A DNA stretch of 43,684 nucleotides from Bacillota bacterium (lineage in GTDB: Bacteria; Bacillota; Clostridia; Lachnospirales; Lachnospiraceae), in contig JAEVYT010000034.1 in assembly GCA_023392615.1 (NCBI GenBank), forward strand, positions 1 to 43,684. Direction: 5' to 3'. The position numbers and the translations under genes were made by a program. Under the pieces are notes generated by a model. It saw only the letters and a program-made list of their open reading frames with translations. It ran no database searches and was not told the origin of the DNA. Positions 24,710-32,966 of this stretch are shown here, one piece after another. Each line of letters starts with the position of its first letter. The stretch's first letter is position 1.

Positions 24710-24944
24710 TGACAATCCTCCTGCTGCGTTCCGATCTTGACTTGCGCGGGCTTTCTTCAAATATAAAAACTTCTTCAATAGGACATTCAAATACATTTGA
24801 GATATCATAAGCAAGCCAAATGGAAGGTTCAAACTTCTCTGTCTCGATAGCGTTAATTGCTTGCCTTGACGCACCTACTAATTCTCCTAATTGTTCTTGT
24901 GTTAGTCCTTTGCGTTCACGCAGCATCCTTATTCGATTCTTCAT
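24699..24944 (-). CDS. XRE/Cro-CI family transcriptional regulator
   Basis: An 81-residue protein. Residues 1-62 form a helix-turn-helix domain of the small YozG-like type: MKNRIRMLRERKGLTQEQLG, then VGASRQAINAIETEKFEPS and the IEEVF end. Residues 63-81 are a Ser/Arg-rich tail whose codons overlap the def start. AAGGAG lies before the ATG. It is likely an autoregulator, because two inverted TAATGT/ACATTA repeats overlap its own promoter. It would then also control def, which is co-transcribed. Confidence 0.9.
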   Translation of the reverse strand: MKNRIRMLRERKGLTQEQLGELVGASRQAINAIETEKFEPSIWLAYDISNVFECPIEEVFIFEESPRKSRSERSRRIVNGY

Positions 24945-24963
24945 GTATCAATCTCCTTTTTTG

Positions 24964-25018
24964 TAATGTTTACCTTACATTAAGTATATAGATATTCTTG
25001 TGTAATGTCAACATTACA
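24964..25018 (-). promoter_or_regulatory. Promoter with two palindromic operators of the XRE-def operon
   Basis: On the minus strand -35 TTGACA (25006-25011) and -10 TATACT (24983-24988) are 17 bp apart. A perfect palindrome TGTAATG-N4-CATTACA (25001-25018) covers the -35. A second, TAATGT-N7-ACATTA (24964-24969 with 24977-24982), lies just after the -10. The shared half-site suggests cooperative binding of the XRE protein and autorepression. Confidence 0.75.
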
Positions 25019-25050
25019 TTTGGAGGATATTTGTAAATGATATTTAATGA

Positions 25051-25443
25051 TTAATTATCATTTCTATTGTAAAAGATTACATCAAAAAGAGTTATACCAA
25101 GAGCAGAACTAAAGGCAGATGGAAGCACATGAAAAAAATCAGCTTTGGAAGGTCTAAAGATAATATTAACAGCAAAGCACAGAATAGCAGACATAACGAA
25201 TAAAACAATAAAATTACGTAACATTTTTCTTATTTCTAGCCATTTGAGTTTTCTTAAATTTGTAATCGTAATAATAAGCATATATATAGCAAAAAAGATG
25301 AGGAAAAACAAAAAAACGATTACGAATCGCCAAGCAATTTTACTTTCGTTTTTAGTGTAAACAATAAAAAGTACAATGATTGTGGAAACAAAAGCAATGA
25401 TATAAAGAGCTTTTGTGAATCTTAAAATTTTATTTTTGTTCAT
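25051..25443 (-). CDS. Four-span membrane protein of unknown function
   Basis: 130 residues with hydrophobic spans at about 10-30, 37-58, 75-95 and 105-122. It is not recognised as a known family. The sequence has basic loops (LRKLKWLEIRKMLRN) suggesting cytoplasmic connectors. GAGG lies 7 bases before the ATG. It lies upstream of the XRE-def operon on the same strand but is separated by that operon's promoter, so it forms its own short transcript. Confidence 0.6.
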   Translation of the reverse strand: MNKNKILRFTKALYIIAFVSTIIVLFIVYTKNESKIAWRFVIVFLFFLIFFAIYMLIITITNLRKLKWLEIRKMLRNFIVLFVMSAILCFAVNIIFRPSKADFFHVLPSAFSSALGITLFDVIFYNRNDN

Positions 25444-25608
25444 GTAATTACCTCATTTTCATAAGTTAAATGTATATTTAATTTATACCATTATACCACT
25501 TGCTTATATGCTTGTAAAAATAAATTCTAGTAAGAATAATCGTATCAAAATCAGTAATTCTTCGCGATGGATAGTTTCTTAATTAGTTGACAAAAGCAAA
25601 TAAAATGA

Positions 25609-25637
25609 TTGACATATACAAGTAATACTTATATAAT
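25609..25637 (+). promoter_or_regulatory. Consensus promoter with internal operator of the MarR-GNAT gene
   Basis: -35 TTGACA (25609-25614) and -10 TATAAT (25632-25637) are both consensus, at 17-bp spacing. The spacer holds an inverted repeat ATACAAGTA-A-TACTTATAT (25616-25634) with one mismatch. That is a suitable site for the MarR domain encoded downstream, implying autorepression. Confidence 0.75.
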
Positions 25638-25667
25638 TCCACTATAAAGTGAAGGAGATTATAAAGT

Positions 25668-26597
25668 ATGAATAGTGGTATTAGAAACAGTGTAAAAATA
25701 ATTAGAAGATTCAATCGATATTATACGAATATACTGGGATTATTGGATCAGTATATTCTACAAAGTGATTTATCATTATCAGAAGTGCGTGTATTACATG
25801 AAATAGAAAAAACAAAAGACTGCACTTCGAAAATGTTATCAGACATACTTTGTATGGATACAGGATATCTAAGTAGAATATTAAAGAAGTTGTATAAATG
25901 GGATTTGATAATCAAAGAAAAATCAACAAAGGACGGGAGAGCACAATATTTATATCTAACATCTAATGGTAAAGAAAAAATGAATGAACTAAATCATAGT
26001 TCAGATGAGCAAATTATCGAATTGATAAAACAGTTACCTAAGGTTGATCAAAAACGAATCGTTCAGAATATGACATCGATAGAAACTATCTTAACATTGG
26101 GGAATTTTATTAAACTAGATGACATCTTGATCCGAACAAAGATACATCCCGGAGATATCGGATATATTACATATTTACATGCATTGATTTATAATGAAGA
26201 GTATGGATATTCTGAAGCATTTGAAAGTTATGTTGCAGAATCATTATACAAGTTTTTAGATGATTATAATCCGGCTAAGGAACGCCTATGGTGTGCGGAA
26301 CATAATGGAAACATTGTAGGCTGTATCGGTATAATTGACCGAGGAGAGCGAGCTCAGCTGAGGTGGTTTTTGATTGACCCACACTATCGTAAATTAGGAC
26401 TGGGTAAGAAACTATTACTGGAAGCAATTCGTTTTGCAAAAGAGAAAGAGTATGAGAGCATTTATCTTCTAACATGTAATGATTTGGATACTGCAATCAG
26501 TATGTATCAAAAACTGGGTTTTGAAAAGATATCAGAAGAAGCACATATAATTTGGAGAGATGATTTGACAGAATTAACCTTCGAGATGAAACTATAG
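25668..26597 (+). CDS. MarR-GNAT fusion: bifunctional regulator/acetyltransferase
   Basis: 309 residues. The N-terminal MarR winged-helix domain (about 1-145) has recognition-helix region TSKMLSDILCMDTGYLSRILKKLYKWDLI and wing KSTKDGRAQYLYLT. The C-terminal GNAT domain (about 155-309) has acetyl-CoA loop IDPHYRKLGLGKKLL and ends YQKLGFEKIS. Such fusions are well known in bacteria, with DNA binding probably coupled to small-molecule acetylation. GAAGGAG lies before the ATG. A second, separate GNAT gene follows after 55 bases and is probably in the same transcript. Confidence 0.88.
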   Translation: MNSGIRNSVKIIRRFNRYYTNILGLLDQYILQSDLSLSEVRVLHEIEKTKDCTSKMLSDILCMDTGYLSRILKKLYKWDLIIKEKSTKDGRAQYLYLTSNGKEKMNELNHSSDEQIIELIKQLPKVDQKRIVQNMTSIETILTLGNFIKLDDILIRTKIHPGDIGYITYLHALIYNEEYGYSEAFESYVAESLYKFLDDYNPAKERLWCAEHNGNIVGCIGIIDRGERAQLRWFLIDPHYRKLGLGKKLLLEAIRFAKEKEYESIYLLTCNDLDTAISMYQKLGFEKISEEAHIIWRDDLTELTFEMKL

Positions 26598-26652
26598 AGT
26601 ATTCAAAATATTATTAAAAAACTTGTTCCAAACAATATGGAAGGATGATGTA

Positions 26653-27138
26653 ATGAATATTAATATAAAAGCAGCTTATGATAATGCGAGTGATATTAAA
26701 GAATTGTTTATGGAATATACAGAGATGTTAGTTCAAAATGATCCTGCAGTAGCGAATTATTTGCAGGTACAAAATTATGATTCTGAGCTGGAACACTTGC
26801 ATGTAAAATACGGGTTACCAGAGGGAAGGTTATATCTGGCTGAAATCGGTGACGAAGCAGCCGGTTGTATTGCTTTAAGACGGATCGATGAAGAAATAGG
26901 TGAAATCAAAAGATTGTATGTCCGACCATCTTTTCGAGGCAATAAAATTGCTCACAAACTAATAGAAAGGATATTACAAGACGCAAAATGTATCGGATAT
27001 AAAAGCGTGCTTTTAGATACTCTACCTTTTTTAAATGAGGCAATACATTTATATAAAAAATATGGTTTTTATGAAATTAAATCGTATAATGATAGCCCGA
27101 TGACGACGGCCATTTATATGAAATTGGATTTGGAATAA
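26653..27138 (+). CDS. GNAT family N-acetyltransferase
   Basis: A 161-residue acetyltransferase with motif A LYVRPSFRGNKIAHKLIERIL and the C-terminal YKKYGFYEI segment. The upstream part GCIALRRIDEEIGEIKR matches the strand that precedes motif A in this group. The frame is open from 26623, but a GGAAGGA site precedes the ATG at 26653 and family homology begins there (MNINIKAAYD). It sits just after the MarR-GNAT fusion, so it may be co-regulated. The substrate is unknown. Confidence 0.85.
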   Translation: MNINIKAAYDNASDIKELFMEYTEMLVQNDPAVANYLQVQNYDSELEHLHVKYGLPEGRLYLAEIGDEAAGCIALRRIDEEIGEIKRLYVRPSFRGNKIAHKLIERILQDAKCIGYKSVLLDTLPFLNEAIHLYKKYGFYEIKSYNDSPMTTAIYMKLDLE

Positions 27139-27164
27139 ATTTTCATTTATTCACAAAAAGCACT

Positions 27165-27216
27165 TTACAATTGAATATATAATCAACTATAATATAGTTG
27201 ATTATATATTCAATTG
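27165..27216 (+). promoter_or_regulatory. Promoter embedded in a perfect 23-bp inverted repeat
   Basis: Arms 27168-27190 and 27194-27216 are perfect 23-bp reverse complements around a 3-base centre. The promoter -35 TTTACA (27165-27170) and -10 TATAAT (27188-27193), spaced 17 bp, lie inside it. The repeat covers the whole spacer, the -10 and the likely start site, so a bound dimer would exclude RNA polymerase. The ArsR protein encoded at the end of the operon is the obvious candidate ligand. Confidence 0.85.
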
Positions 27217-27232
27217 ATGAAGGGGGAGAAGT

Positions 27233-27931
27233 ATGGACTTAATAATTAAGAATATTCATAAATTCTATGGTGAAGGGGATACAAAAGTTGAAGTATTACG
27301 TGGGGTTGATTGTGAGGTAGAAGAGGGGCAAATTTGTGTACTCTTAGGTCCTTCCGGATCAGGTAAGTCGACCTTGTTAAATATTATTGGAGGAATTGAG
27401 AAGGCGGATTCCGGCTGCATCGATATTGGTACAGAATGCACTTCAGATATGTCTGAAAAACAATTATGTAGCTACCGCAGAAATCATCTTGGATTTGTGT
27501 TTCAGTTTTATAATTTGGTGCCGGATCTTACAGTAAAGGAAAATATCGAGGTATGTGAATATCTTAGTAAAAAACCCTTGGATATTGATGAACTACTTCA
27601 TACGTTGGGGCTTTGGGAACATAAAGATAAGCTTCCAAACCAACTTTCGGGTGGACAGCAGCAAAGATGTGCAATCGGAAGAGCGTTGGTGAAAAACCCG
27701 GACATTTTATTATGTGACGAACCCACCGGCGCATTGGATTACAATACATCCAAAGAGATATTGGAACTAATCGAACGAGTGAATAAAAAATATCATAATA
27801 CCATAATCATCGTTACACATAACGATGCAATCAAACAAATGGCACATAAAGTGATGCGCTTAAGAGACGGTCAGGTAATAAAGAACTATGTAAATGAAAA
27901 TAGAATACCTGCCAAAGAATTGGAGTGGTGA
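27233..27931 (+). CDS. ABC transporter ATPase (MacB/LolD-like)
   Basis: A 232-residue nucleotide-binding subunit. Walker A is GPSGSGKST (about 39-47), the Q-loop lies in FVFQFYNLVPDLT, the ABC signature is LSGGQQQR (from 138), Walker B is ILLCDEPTGALD with D162 and E163, and the switch His lies in VTHND. It belongs to the subgroup pairing with FtsX-like permeases that move peptides, lipids or antimicrobials, or transmit force to the envelope. A GGGGGAG ribosome site precedes the ATG. It is the first gene of the operon and its stop is followed after 1 base by the permease ATG. Confidence 0.95.
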   Translation: MDLIIKNIHKFYGEGDTKVEVLRGVDCEVEEGQICVLLGPSGSGKSTLLNIIGGIEKADSGCIDIGTECTSDMSEKQLCSYRRNHLGFVFQFYNLVPDLTVKENIEVCEYLSKKPLDIDELLHTLGLWEHKDKLPNQLSGGQQQRCAIGRALVKNPDILLCDEPTGALDYNTSKEILELIERVNKKYHNTIIIVTHNDAIKQMAHKVMRLRDGQVIKNYVNENRIPAKELEW

Positions 27932-27932
27932 T

Positions 27933-30188
27933 ATGAGGAATCCATTAAGGAAGCGGTTTAAAAGAGAGATAAATAAAAACAAAGGAAGATATCTATCGAT
28001 TTTTCTTTTAATGACCCTGACAATTATACTCGGTTCAGGTTTTTTGGTAGCGGCAGATAGTTCAAAGTATACAATGGAACAAGATTGGGTTAAAAACAAG
28101 GTAGAGGATGGTCAGTTTACTTCTTTGTATGAAATGGATGATGCAGTTTTACAAAGAATTAGGGAAAAGGATGTAAAGATAGAGAAGCAATTCTATAAGG
28201 AATTTACCCTAGACAAAGAACAAGGTCTATCACTACGTGTATATCGAAACAGAGAATCAATCAATAAAGCAAGTATACACGAAGGGAGGCTTCCAAAAGC
28301 AGAACAGGAAATAGCAGTAGACAGATTATTTGCGGCGAATGCAGGGATAACAATCGGAGATCAAATTAAACTTTTGAATAAGAACTATCAGGTTGTCGGA
28401 ACAATCTCAATTCCTGATTATTCCTCTCTTTTTAAGACTAATAATACAATGGTAATGGATGCATTACATTTTGGTATTGGAGTTGTTGATGAAGAAGCAT
28501 TTAATCAATTCTCAAAGGATGGAATTGTATATAATTATGCCTATTATTATCAAGATCGGAACATAACAGATGACTCTAGAGCTAAGAAAAATAATGAAAT
28601 CAAGCTCAGTTTAGCACAGTCCTCTATGCTATCTTCCTTTCTTGCCGGAGAAGATAATCAAGCGAGGAGCTTTTGTAAGGAGGATTTTGGTGGAGATATT
28701 CCCATGATGAGAGCATTGCTCTTTATCATGATTACAATTATGGCCTTTGTCTTCGCGATACTAACCAATTCAACCATTGATGAGGAATCAGCGATTATCG
28801 GCACACTGCGCGCAAATGGTTATACGAAGAGAGAGATGATAACACACTATGTGTCATTGCCGGTATTAATCACATTTTTAAGTGCAATCGTAGGGAATCT
28901 CTTTGGATATGTGTATATGGCAAAGGTATTCTCTAAAATCTATTATAATACATATAGCCTTGCACCCCTTAATATGAGGTTTAATACGGAGGCTTTTGTA
29001 TTAACAACGGTAGTGCCGATACTTATCATGATATTTGTTAATTATCTTATGCTTCGAAGAAAACTATCGATGTCACCTCTTCGATTCTTAAGAAAAGATT
29101 TGAAGAAATCGACCAATCGAAAGCCTATCAAACTACCCAATTGGAAATTTATCCGCCGTTTTCAAATTAGGATTATTATACAAAACCTTGGAGTTTATAT
29201 CACTCTGTTTGTAGGAATCTTTTTTGCAAGTTTTTTATTATTGTTTGGACTGGGAATATTACCAATTGTTGAAAATTATGTTAGAACAGTGGATGAGACG
29301 ATGCTTTCTAACTATCAATATGTTTTAAAAGCGCCAGTTAATAATAAGGACGGAGAACGAATTACCATTACAAAATTTCATACTTATTATAAACTTGGCA
29401 ATAGGGACGTAGATGTAACCGTATTTGGGTTACCAGATGACTCCAAATATTTTGATTCTGCATCATTGCCAGAGGATGATACCGTTGCTATTGGCAGTGG
29501 CTTTGCTTCAAAGCTAAATATTAAAACAGATGATATAATCAATTTTACCGATTCTTTTGATTCTGGGAAAAAGTATCATATGAAAGTTAGTAAAGTAAAA
29601 GATTATAATGCTGGATATGCTATATTTATGAAACAGGATAAATTGAACCTTCTGATGAAGGAAGAGAAGGATTATTATAATGGATATTTGTCCAATCAGG
29701 AATTGTCGATTAATTCCTCCTATCTTGCAATGACGGTAACCAAGGATGATATGACTAATGCGGCAGATCAAATGACAGCTTCCATGGGTAATATGATGTT
29801 CCTTATTCAAGTGTTTTCAGTTTTAATATTTCTTGTACTAATGTATATACTGACAAAAGTAGTCATTGATAAGAATGCGATTGCAATTTCTTTTATGAAG
29901 GTTTTTGGTTATGAGAGCAAGGAAATTAGAAGATTGTATTTGAATGCATCCACTTTTACCGTTATCGCCTCCTTGATATTATGTATCCCTTTAGAAATCC
30001 AACTTATGAAGCTGATTATGGTTTATGCATTTAGCAAACTAGAGGGATATTTGCCATTTTATTTATCTGGGTATATAATAATCCAAGTGGTATTTACAGG
30101 AATTATATCATATTTGATTATCAATTTTAGACATATCAATAAGGTAAATCGCATTCACATGAGTGATGCATTAAAAAACAGGGAGTGA
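27933..30188 (+). CDS. FtsX-like ABC transporter permease
   Basis: A 751-residue membrane subunit. The first span lies at about 20-40 (YLSIFLLMTLTIILGSGFLV). A periplasmic region of about 200 residues follows, then three spans and the first FtsX domain (about 260-390, containing IIGTLRANGYTKREM). A fourth span lies at about 425-450, with a second extracellular domain and a final three-span FtsX domain at about 630-750 (ISFMKVFGYESKEIRRLY). The frame is open from 27894, but GGAGTGG lies just before the ATG at 27933. It is shorter than the usual 1,000-residue Lachnospiraceae permeases because no long coiled coil is present. Substrate unknown. Confidence 0.9.
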   Translation: MRNPLRKRFKREINKNKGRYLSIFLLMTLTIILGSGFLVAADSSKYTMEQDWVKNKVEDGQFTSLYEMDDAVLQRIREKDVKIEKQFYKEFTLDKEQGLSLRVYRNRESINKASIHEGRLPKAEQEIAVDRLFAANAGITIGDQIKLLNKNYQVVGTISIPDYSSLFKTNNTMVMDALHFGIGVVDEEAFNQFSKDGIVYNYAYYYQDRNITDDSRAKKNNEIKLSLAQSSMLSSFLAGEDNQARSFCKEDFGGDIPMMRALLFIMITIMAFVFAILTNSTIDEESAIIGTLRANGYTKREMITHYVSLPVLITFLSAIVGNLFGYVYMAKVFSKIYYNTYSLAPLNMRFNTEAFVLTTVVPILIMIFVNYLMLRRKLSMSPLRFLRKDLKKSTNRKPIKLPNWKFIRRFQIRIIIQNLGVYITLFVGIFFASFLLLFGLGILPIVENYVRTVDETMLSNYQYVLKAPVNNKDGERITITKFHTYYKLGNRDVDVTVFGLPDDSKYFDSASLPEDDTVAIGSGFASKLNIKTDDIINFTDSFDSGKKYHMKVSKVKDYNAGYAIFMKQDKLNLLMKEEKDYYNGYLSNQELSINSSYLAMTVTKDDMTNAADQMTASMGNMMFLIQVFSVLIFLVLMYILTKVVIDKNAIAISFMKVFGYESKEIRRLYLNASTFTVIASLILCIPLEIQLMKLIMVYAFSKLEGYLPFYLSGYIIIQVVFTGIISYLIINFRHINKVNRIHMSDALKNRE

Positions 30189-30192
30189 CTTT

Positions 30193-30552
30193 ATGAGACG
30201 GAGTAAAAATGGAAGTGATTGTGATCCCATCTATAGTGATGTGATAGAGAGGGTATCCGCTAAAGTTCCTAATTCGGATAAAACATTCCGAATTGCAGAT
30301 TTCTTTGCAGTTTTTGGAGATCGTACCAGAATTCGAATATTACTTGCATTAGAGCAAAGCGAAATGTGTGTTTGCGATATGGCGGTATTACTCGATTCCA
30401 CGAAATCTGCAATATCTCATCAACTTAGAGGGTTAAAACATAATAATTTGGTGATCAGTCGCAAAGAAGGGAAACATAGCTTCTACTCGTTAGCGGATGA
30501 TCATGTGCGGCAAATAATTGAATTGGCCATAGAACATCTGGACGAAAAATAA
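30193..30552 (+). CDS. ArsR/SmtB family metal-sensing repressor
   Basis: A 119-residue winged-helix regulator. The recognition region is STKSAISHQLRGLKHNNLV. Two metal-site signatures are visible. C59-V-C61-D62 recalls the ELCVCDL cadmium/lead site of CadC-type sensors. The last helix has D102-x-H104-x10-H115-x2-E118, the exact spacing of the zinc site of SmtB. Binding of metal would release it from DNA. It starts 4 bases after the permease stop (GGGAG ribosome site), so it is the third gene of the operon. Its likely target is the large palindrome over the operon promoter. An ArsR regulator linked to an FtsX-type transporter is unusual. Confidence 0.9.
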   Translation: MRRSKNGSDCDPIYSDVIERVSAKVPNSDKTFRIADFFAVFGDRTRIRILLALEQSEMCVCDMAVLLDSTKSAISHQLRGLKHNNLVISRKEGKHSFYSLADDHVRQIIELAIEHLDEK

Positions 30553-30594
30553 AGAGCCTTGTATAGAGCAATATTGTTACGTGAAAGAACTTAT

Positions 30595-30647
30595 AAAACC
30601 ATAAGTGTGCTATCTGAAAATTAACGATAGTACTCTTATGGTTTTTT
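30595..30647 (+). terminator. Terminator of the ABC-ArsR operon
   Basis: A long stem (about 20 bp with one or two mismatches, 30595-30614 with 30626-30645) ends in a run of T. It lies 43 bases after the ArsR stop. Confidence 0.85.
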
Positions 30648-30705
30648 ATTAATTATTTGATGTAACAGGCAAGCTTTTATTACTCATTTTGAGTTTCATT
30701 AAAAA

Positions 30706-31590
30706 CTATTTTGTAAATGTATCAAGCTTTTTGGCTTCCGGGTATTGAGCATATAATTTCTCGTTTGCGATTTCACTTAGTTTACAGTATTCAGAATAGG
30801 AGGAGCTTAATTTCTTCATTGCAGGGACTAAGATATCATAGTAACCGCTGGTTTTGTTAAACTCAATCAATAACGCTTTCATTTGATACATCGGAGAGAC
30901 TTTATATTCATCTGATTGAATATATGTTAAGTAATACTCTAAAAACTCTTTATTCTCCTCTAGAAATGCTTCAGGGTTTTCTATTGATTGCTTGGTTTTA
31001 TCGTTCATTTTACTAATATCTAACGTGCTGATGGTTTTTGTGGTTTCATCCAAATAAGTTTGTAGTTCTTTAGGAAAATGTAATTCAGGTGTCTTATCTA
31101 AAAATGCTAAGATTTGCTCATAGGCAGTTTTTTGATCTTCCGTTAGGAGCGGTTCATTTAAAAAGCGTGCCCAATGTAAACTAAGGAATCTTCCATAATA
31201 TCCTGGAAATGCATCTAGTAATTTCTCTGTAACGGTAGCACCTTGTTCAATTGCTGCTAATTCAAGTTTAATCTCGGAATAACTTTTACCACAGGCAAGG
31301 TGATCAAGAATAGCATTCTTTGATTTTTCTCTTTGTACATTCAACTCATTTTGAACGGATAGTTTTTTTAGGGTGTCTCCATTTTCATCCGTAAGTACGG
31401 ATTTGATATCTTCAATACTAAGTCCAAGTTTACGAAGAATAGAGATTTTCTTTAGGTAGTCGATGTCTTCGTTGCTGAAATCTCGATAGCCGTTGTGGAG
31501 TATCTCAGGATGTATTAAATTTTGTTCGGTATAATATTCAATTGCCTTTTTCGTCAAATTTGTTATTTTGCTTACTTCATTAATTAACAT
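30706..31590 (-). CDS. MerR family transcriptional regulator
   Basis: A 294-residue regulator. The N-terminal MerR domain (1-75) has MLINEVSKITNLTKKAIEYYTEQNLI and the wing NGYRDFSNEDIDYLKKISILRKLG. A coiled dimerisation helix follows. The C-terminal region of about 180 residues is helical and unlike the TipAS or GyrI-like effector domains I know, so the inducer is unknown. The frame is open from 31623, but GGAGG lies 10 bases before the ATG at 31590, matching the family start. Its own promoter has the 19-bp spacer typical for MerR targets, implying autoregulation. Confidence 0.88.
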   Translation of the reverse strand: MLINEVSKITNLTKKAIEYYTEQNLIHPEILHNGYRDFSNEDIDYLKKISILRKLGLSIEDIKSVLTDENGDTLKKLSVQNELNVQREKSKNAILDHLACGKSYSEIKLELAAIEQGATVTEKLLDAFPGYYGRFLSLHWARFLNEPLLTEDQKTAYEQILAFLDKTPELHFPKELQTYLDETTKTISTLDISKMNDKTKQSIENPEAFLEENKEFLEYYLTYIQSDEYKVSPMYQMKALLIEFNKTSGYYDILVPAMKKLSSSYSEYCKLSEIANEKLYAQYPEAKKLDTFTK

Positions 31591-31611
31591 AGATATATCA
31601 CCTCCATAAGT

Positions 31612-31642
31612 ATAATAATCCAATACCTAAGGTGATAGTCAA
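31612..31642 (-). promoter_or_regulatory. MerR-type promoter with 19-bp spacer
   Basis: On the minus strand -35 TTGACT (31637-31642) and -10 TATTAT (31612-31617) are 19 bp apart, the overlong spacing that MerR proteins correct. A dyad, read as ACCTAAGGT on the plus strand (31625-31633), lies near its centre. This predicts autoregulation by the MerR gene just downstream. Confidence 0.65.
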
Positions 31643-31746
31643 TAGGTTAATGAAACAAAACTAATAAATATAATTGAAATTACCGAAGTAATCCAGCATA
31701 AGTGTATATGAGATTTGGAAGTAGGTATTATTCCTTAATGAGTAGA

Positions 31747-31775
31747 TTGGAAATTAATGTAAAATATGTTATAAT
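31747..31775 (+). promoter_or_regulatory. Promoter of the sigma factor pair
   Basis: -35-like TTGGAA (31747-31752) and extended -10 TGT-TATAAT (-10 at 31770-31775) are separated by 17 bp. Transcription would start near 31782, about 40 bases before the sigma-factor ATG. Confidence 0.6.
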
Positions 31776-31820
31776 ACATTTATATTGATAAGCATGAATC
31801 TATTGAGGGGGGAAGGATTA

Positions 31821-32366
31821 ATGTTACTACCGTATTTAACAGTATTTGAAAGTGAAAACGATAAAAACAGCTTAACAGTGCTATATCAATATTATGAAGC
31901 AGCTATGTATAATATTGCGTATAGTATTTTACATGACAAATACCTTGCAGAAGATGCGATTAATGAAACCTTTATCAAACTAATTAAATATTTACCCGAC
32001 ATCGATAATATATATAGTCATAAAACCAAAGCACTATTAGTTATTATCTTAAAAAATACTGCGATCGATATTTATCGGAAGCGCAAAAAACAATATGAGT
32101 ACGAAACCGAAGAACGAGATGATGTTAGTGATAATGATGACAGGTTACTTGATCAAATAATTGCTGATGAAAATCATCATGAGTTTATGCTAAAGCTAAA
32201 TAATTTGAAGAAAGAGTATCAAGAAATTATCTTGTTGAAATATGTATACGAATTATCAAACAGTGAGATTGGTAATCTTTTAAGCATGACGGATAGTGTC
32301 GTTCGCCAGCATATTTGTCGCGCAAAAAAGGCTGTAAAAAAAATAATCATAGAGGAAGGAAATTAA
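31821..32366 (+). CDS. RNA polymerase sigma factor, sigma-70 family (ECF-like)
   Basis: A 181-residue sigma factor. Region 2 (about 15-75) includes YLAEDAINETFIKLIKYL, and region 4 (about 120-175) has LKKEYQEIILLKYVYELSNSEIGNLLSMTDSVVRQHICRAKK in two pieces of the helix-turn-helix. An acidic linker (DDVSDNDDRLLDQ) separates them. The frame is open from 31785, but a GGGGGGAAGGA site precedes the ATG at 31821. The small membrane protein that starts 4 bases after it, in the same transcript, is probably its anti-sigma partner. It is distinct from the sigma factor at 15 kb. Confidence 0.88.
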   Translation: MLLPYLTVFESENDKNSLTVLYQYYEAAMYNIAYSILHDKYLAEDAINETFIKLIKYLPDIDNIYSHKTKALLVIILKNTAIDIYRKRKKQYEYETEERDDVSDNDDRLLDQIIADENHHEFMLKLNNLKKEYQEIILLKYVYELSNSEIGNLLSMTDSVVRQHICRAKKAVKKIIIEEGN

Positions 32367-32370
32367 AGCA

Positions 32371-32628
32371 GTGAAAACACTTCAGGATTTCTTATTATTA
32401 GCACAGGATGACTTTGAACGAAATATAGCATCGGAAATGGATAATCAACCAATATTGAATAATCGCTTTTCAAAGAACTACAATTATAGAAAGAAGCAAA
32501 TTCTTAATAAGTATCATAAAAAACTAACCCTATCTGGTATTCGCTGGGCATTTGTATTTGCATTACTTATAGTAATTGCTACACTGAGTTTTAGGCACTG
32601 GAATAATTATAATATTAAGATCAAGTAG
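32371..32628 (+). CDS. Small single-span membrane protein, putative anti-sigma partner
   Basis: An 85-residue protein with a GTG start and an AGGAAGGA ribosome site. The N-terminal two-thirds is charged and likely cytoplasmic (residues 1-58). One hydrophobic span lies at about 62-78 (RWAFVFALLIVIATLSF), with a short basic tail. The family is unknown. Immediate linkage to the sigma gene and the orientation of the single span suggest an anti-sigma factor, although no zinc-binding H-x3-C-x2-C motif is present. Confidence 0.6.
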   Translation: MKTLQDFLLLAQDDFERNIASEMDNQPILNNRFSKNYNYRKKQILNKYHKKLTLSGIRWAFVFALLIVIATLSFRHWNNYNIKIK

Positions 32629-32723
32629 ATTTTGTATAAACTGTTATTACATGAGTAGTAAAATGTTACTATTCGAATCTATTTTCATAATGATTATCAA
32701 TTAAATTTTACATATTATGTCAC

Positions 32724-32780
32724 AAGTTCCTCGCATTTTCGTTATATTTAATGAAAATACATATTTGAGGAGCTTTTTTA
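32724..32780 (+). terminator. Probable terminator of the sigma pair
   Basis: AAGTTCCTC (32724-32732) pairs with GAGGAGCTT (32767-32775) with one wobble, and an inner GCATTTTC/GAAAATAC stem extends it. A run of T follows. It lies about 100 bases after the last gene of the pair. Confidence 0.6.
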
Positions 32781-32966
32781 TTGACAAATTAGTGAAAATT
32801 ACATAATTGTAAATCAATTTAATGAATGGGTACTTTCAATTATTTTAAGTAATGCCATAGTTACTGAAATTTGTAAGGAAGGGAGTGATATTGGGGAATA
32901 CTGCGGTGAAGCAGGCATATTGCTTAAAGTAATTGCAAGAATAATAATAATTATAAGGAGGGATGT

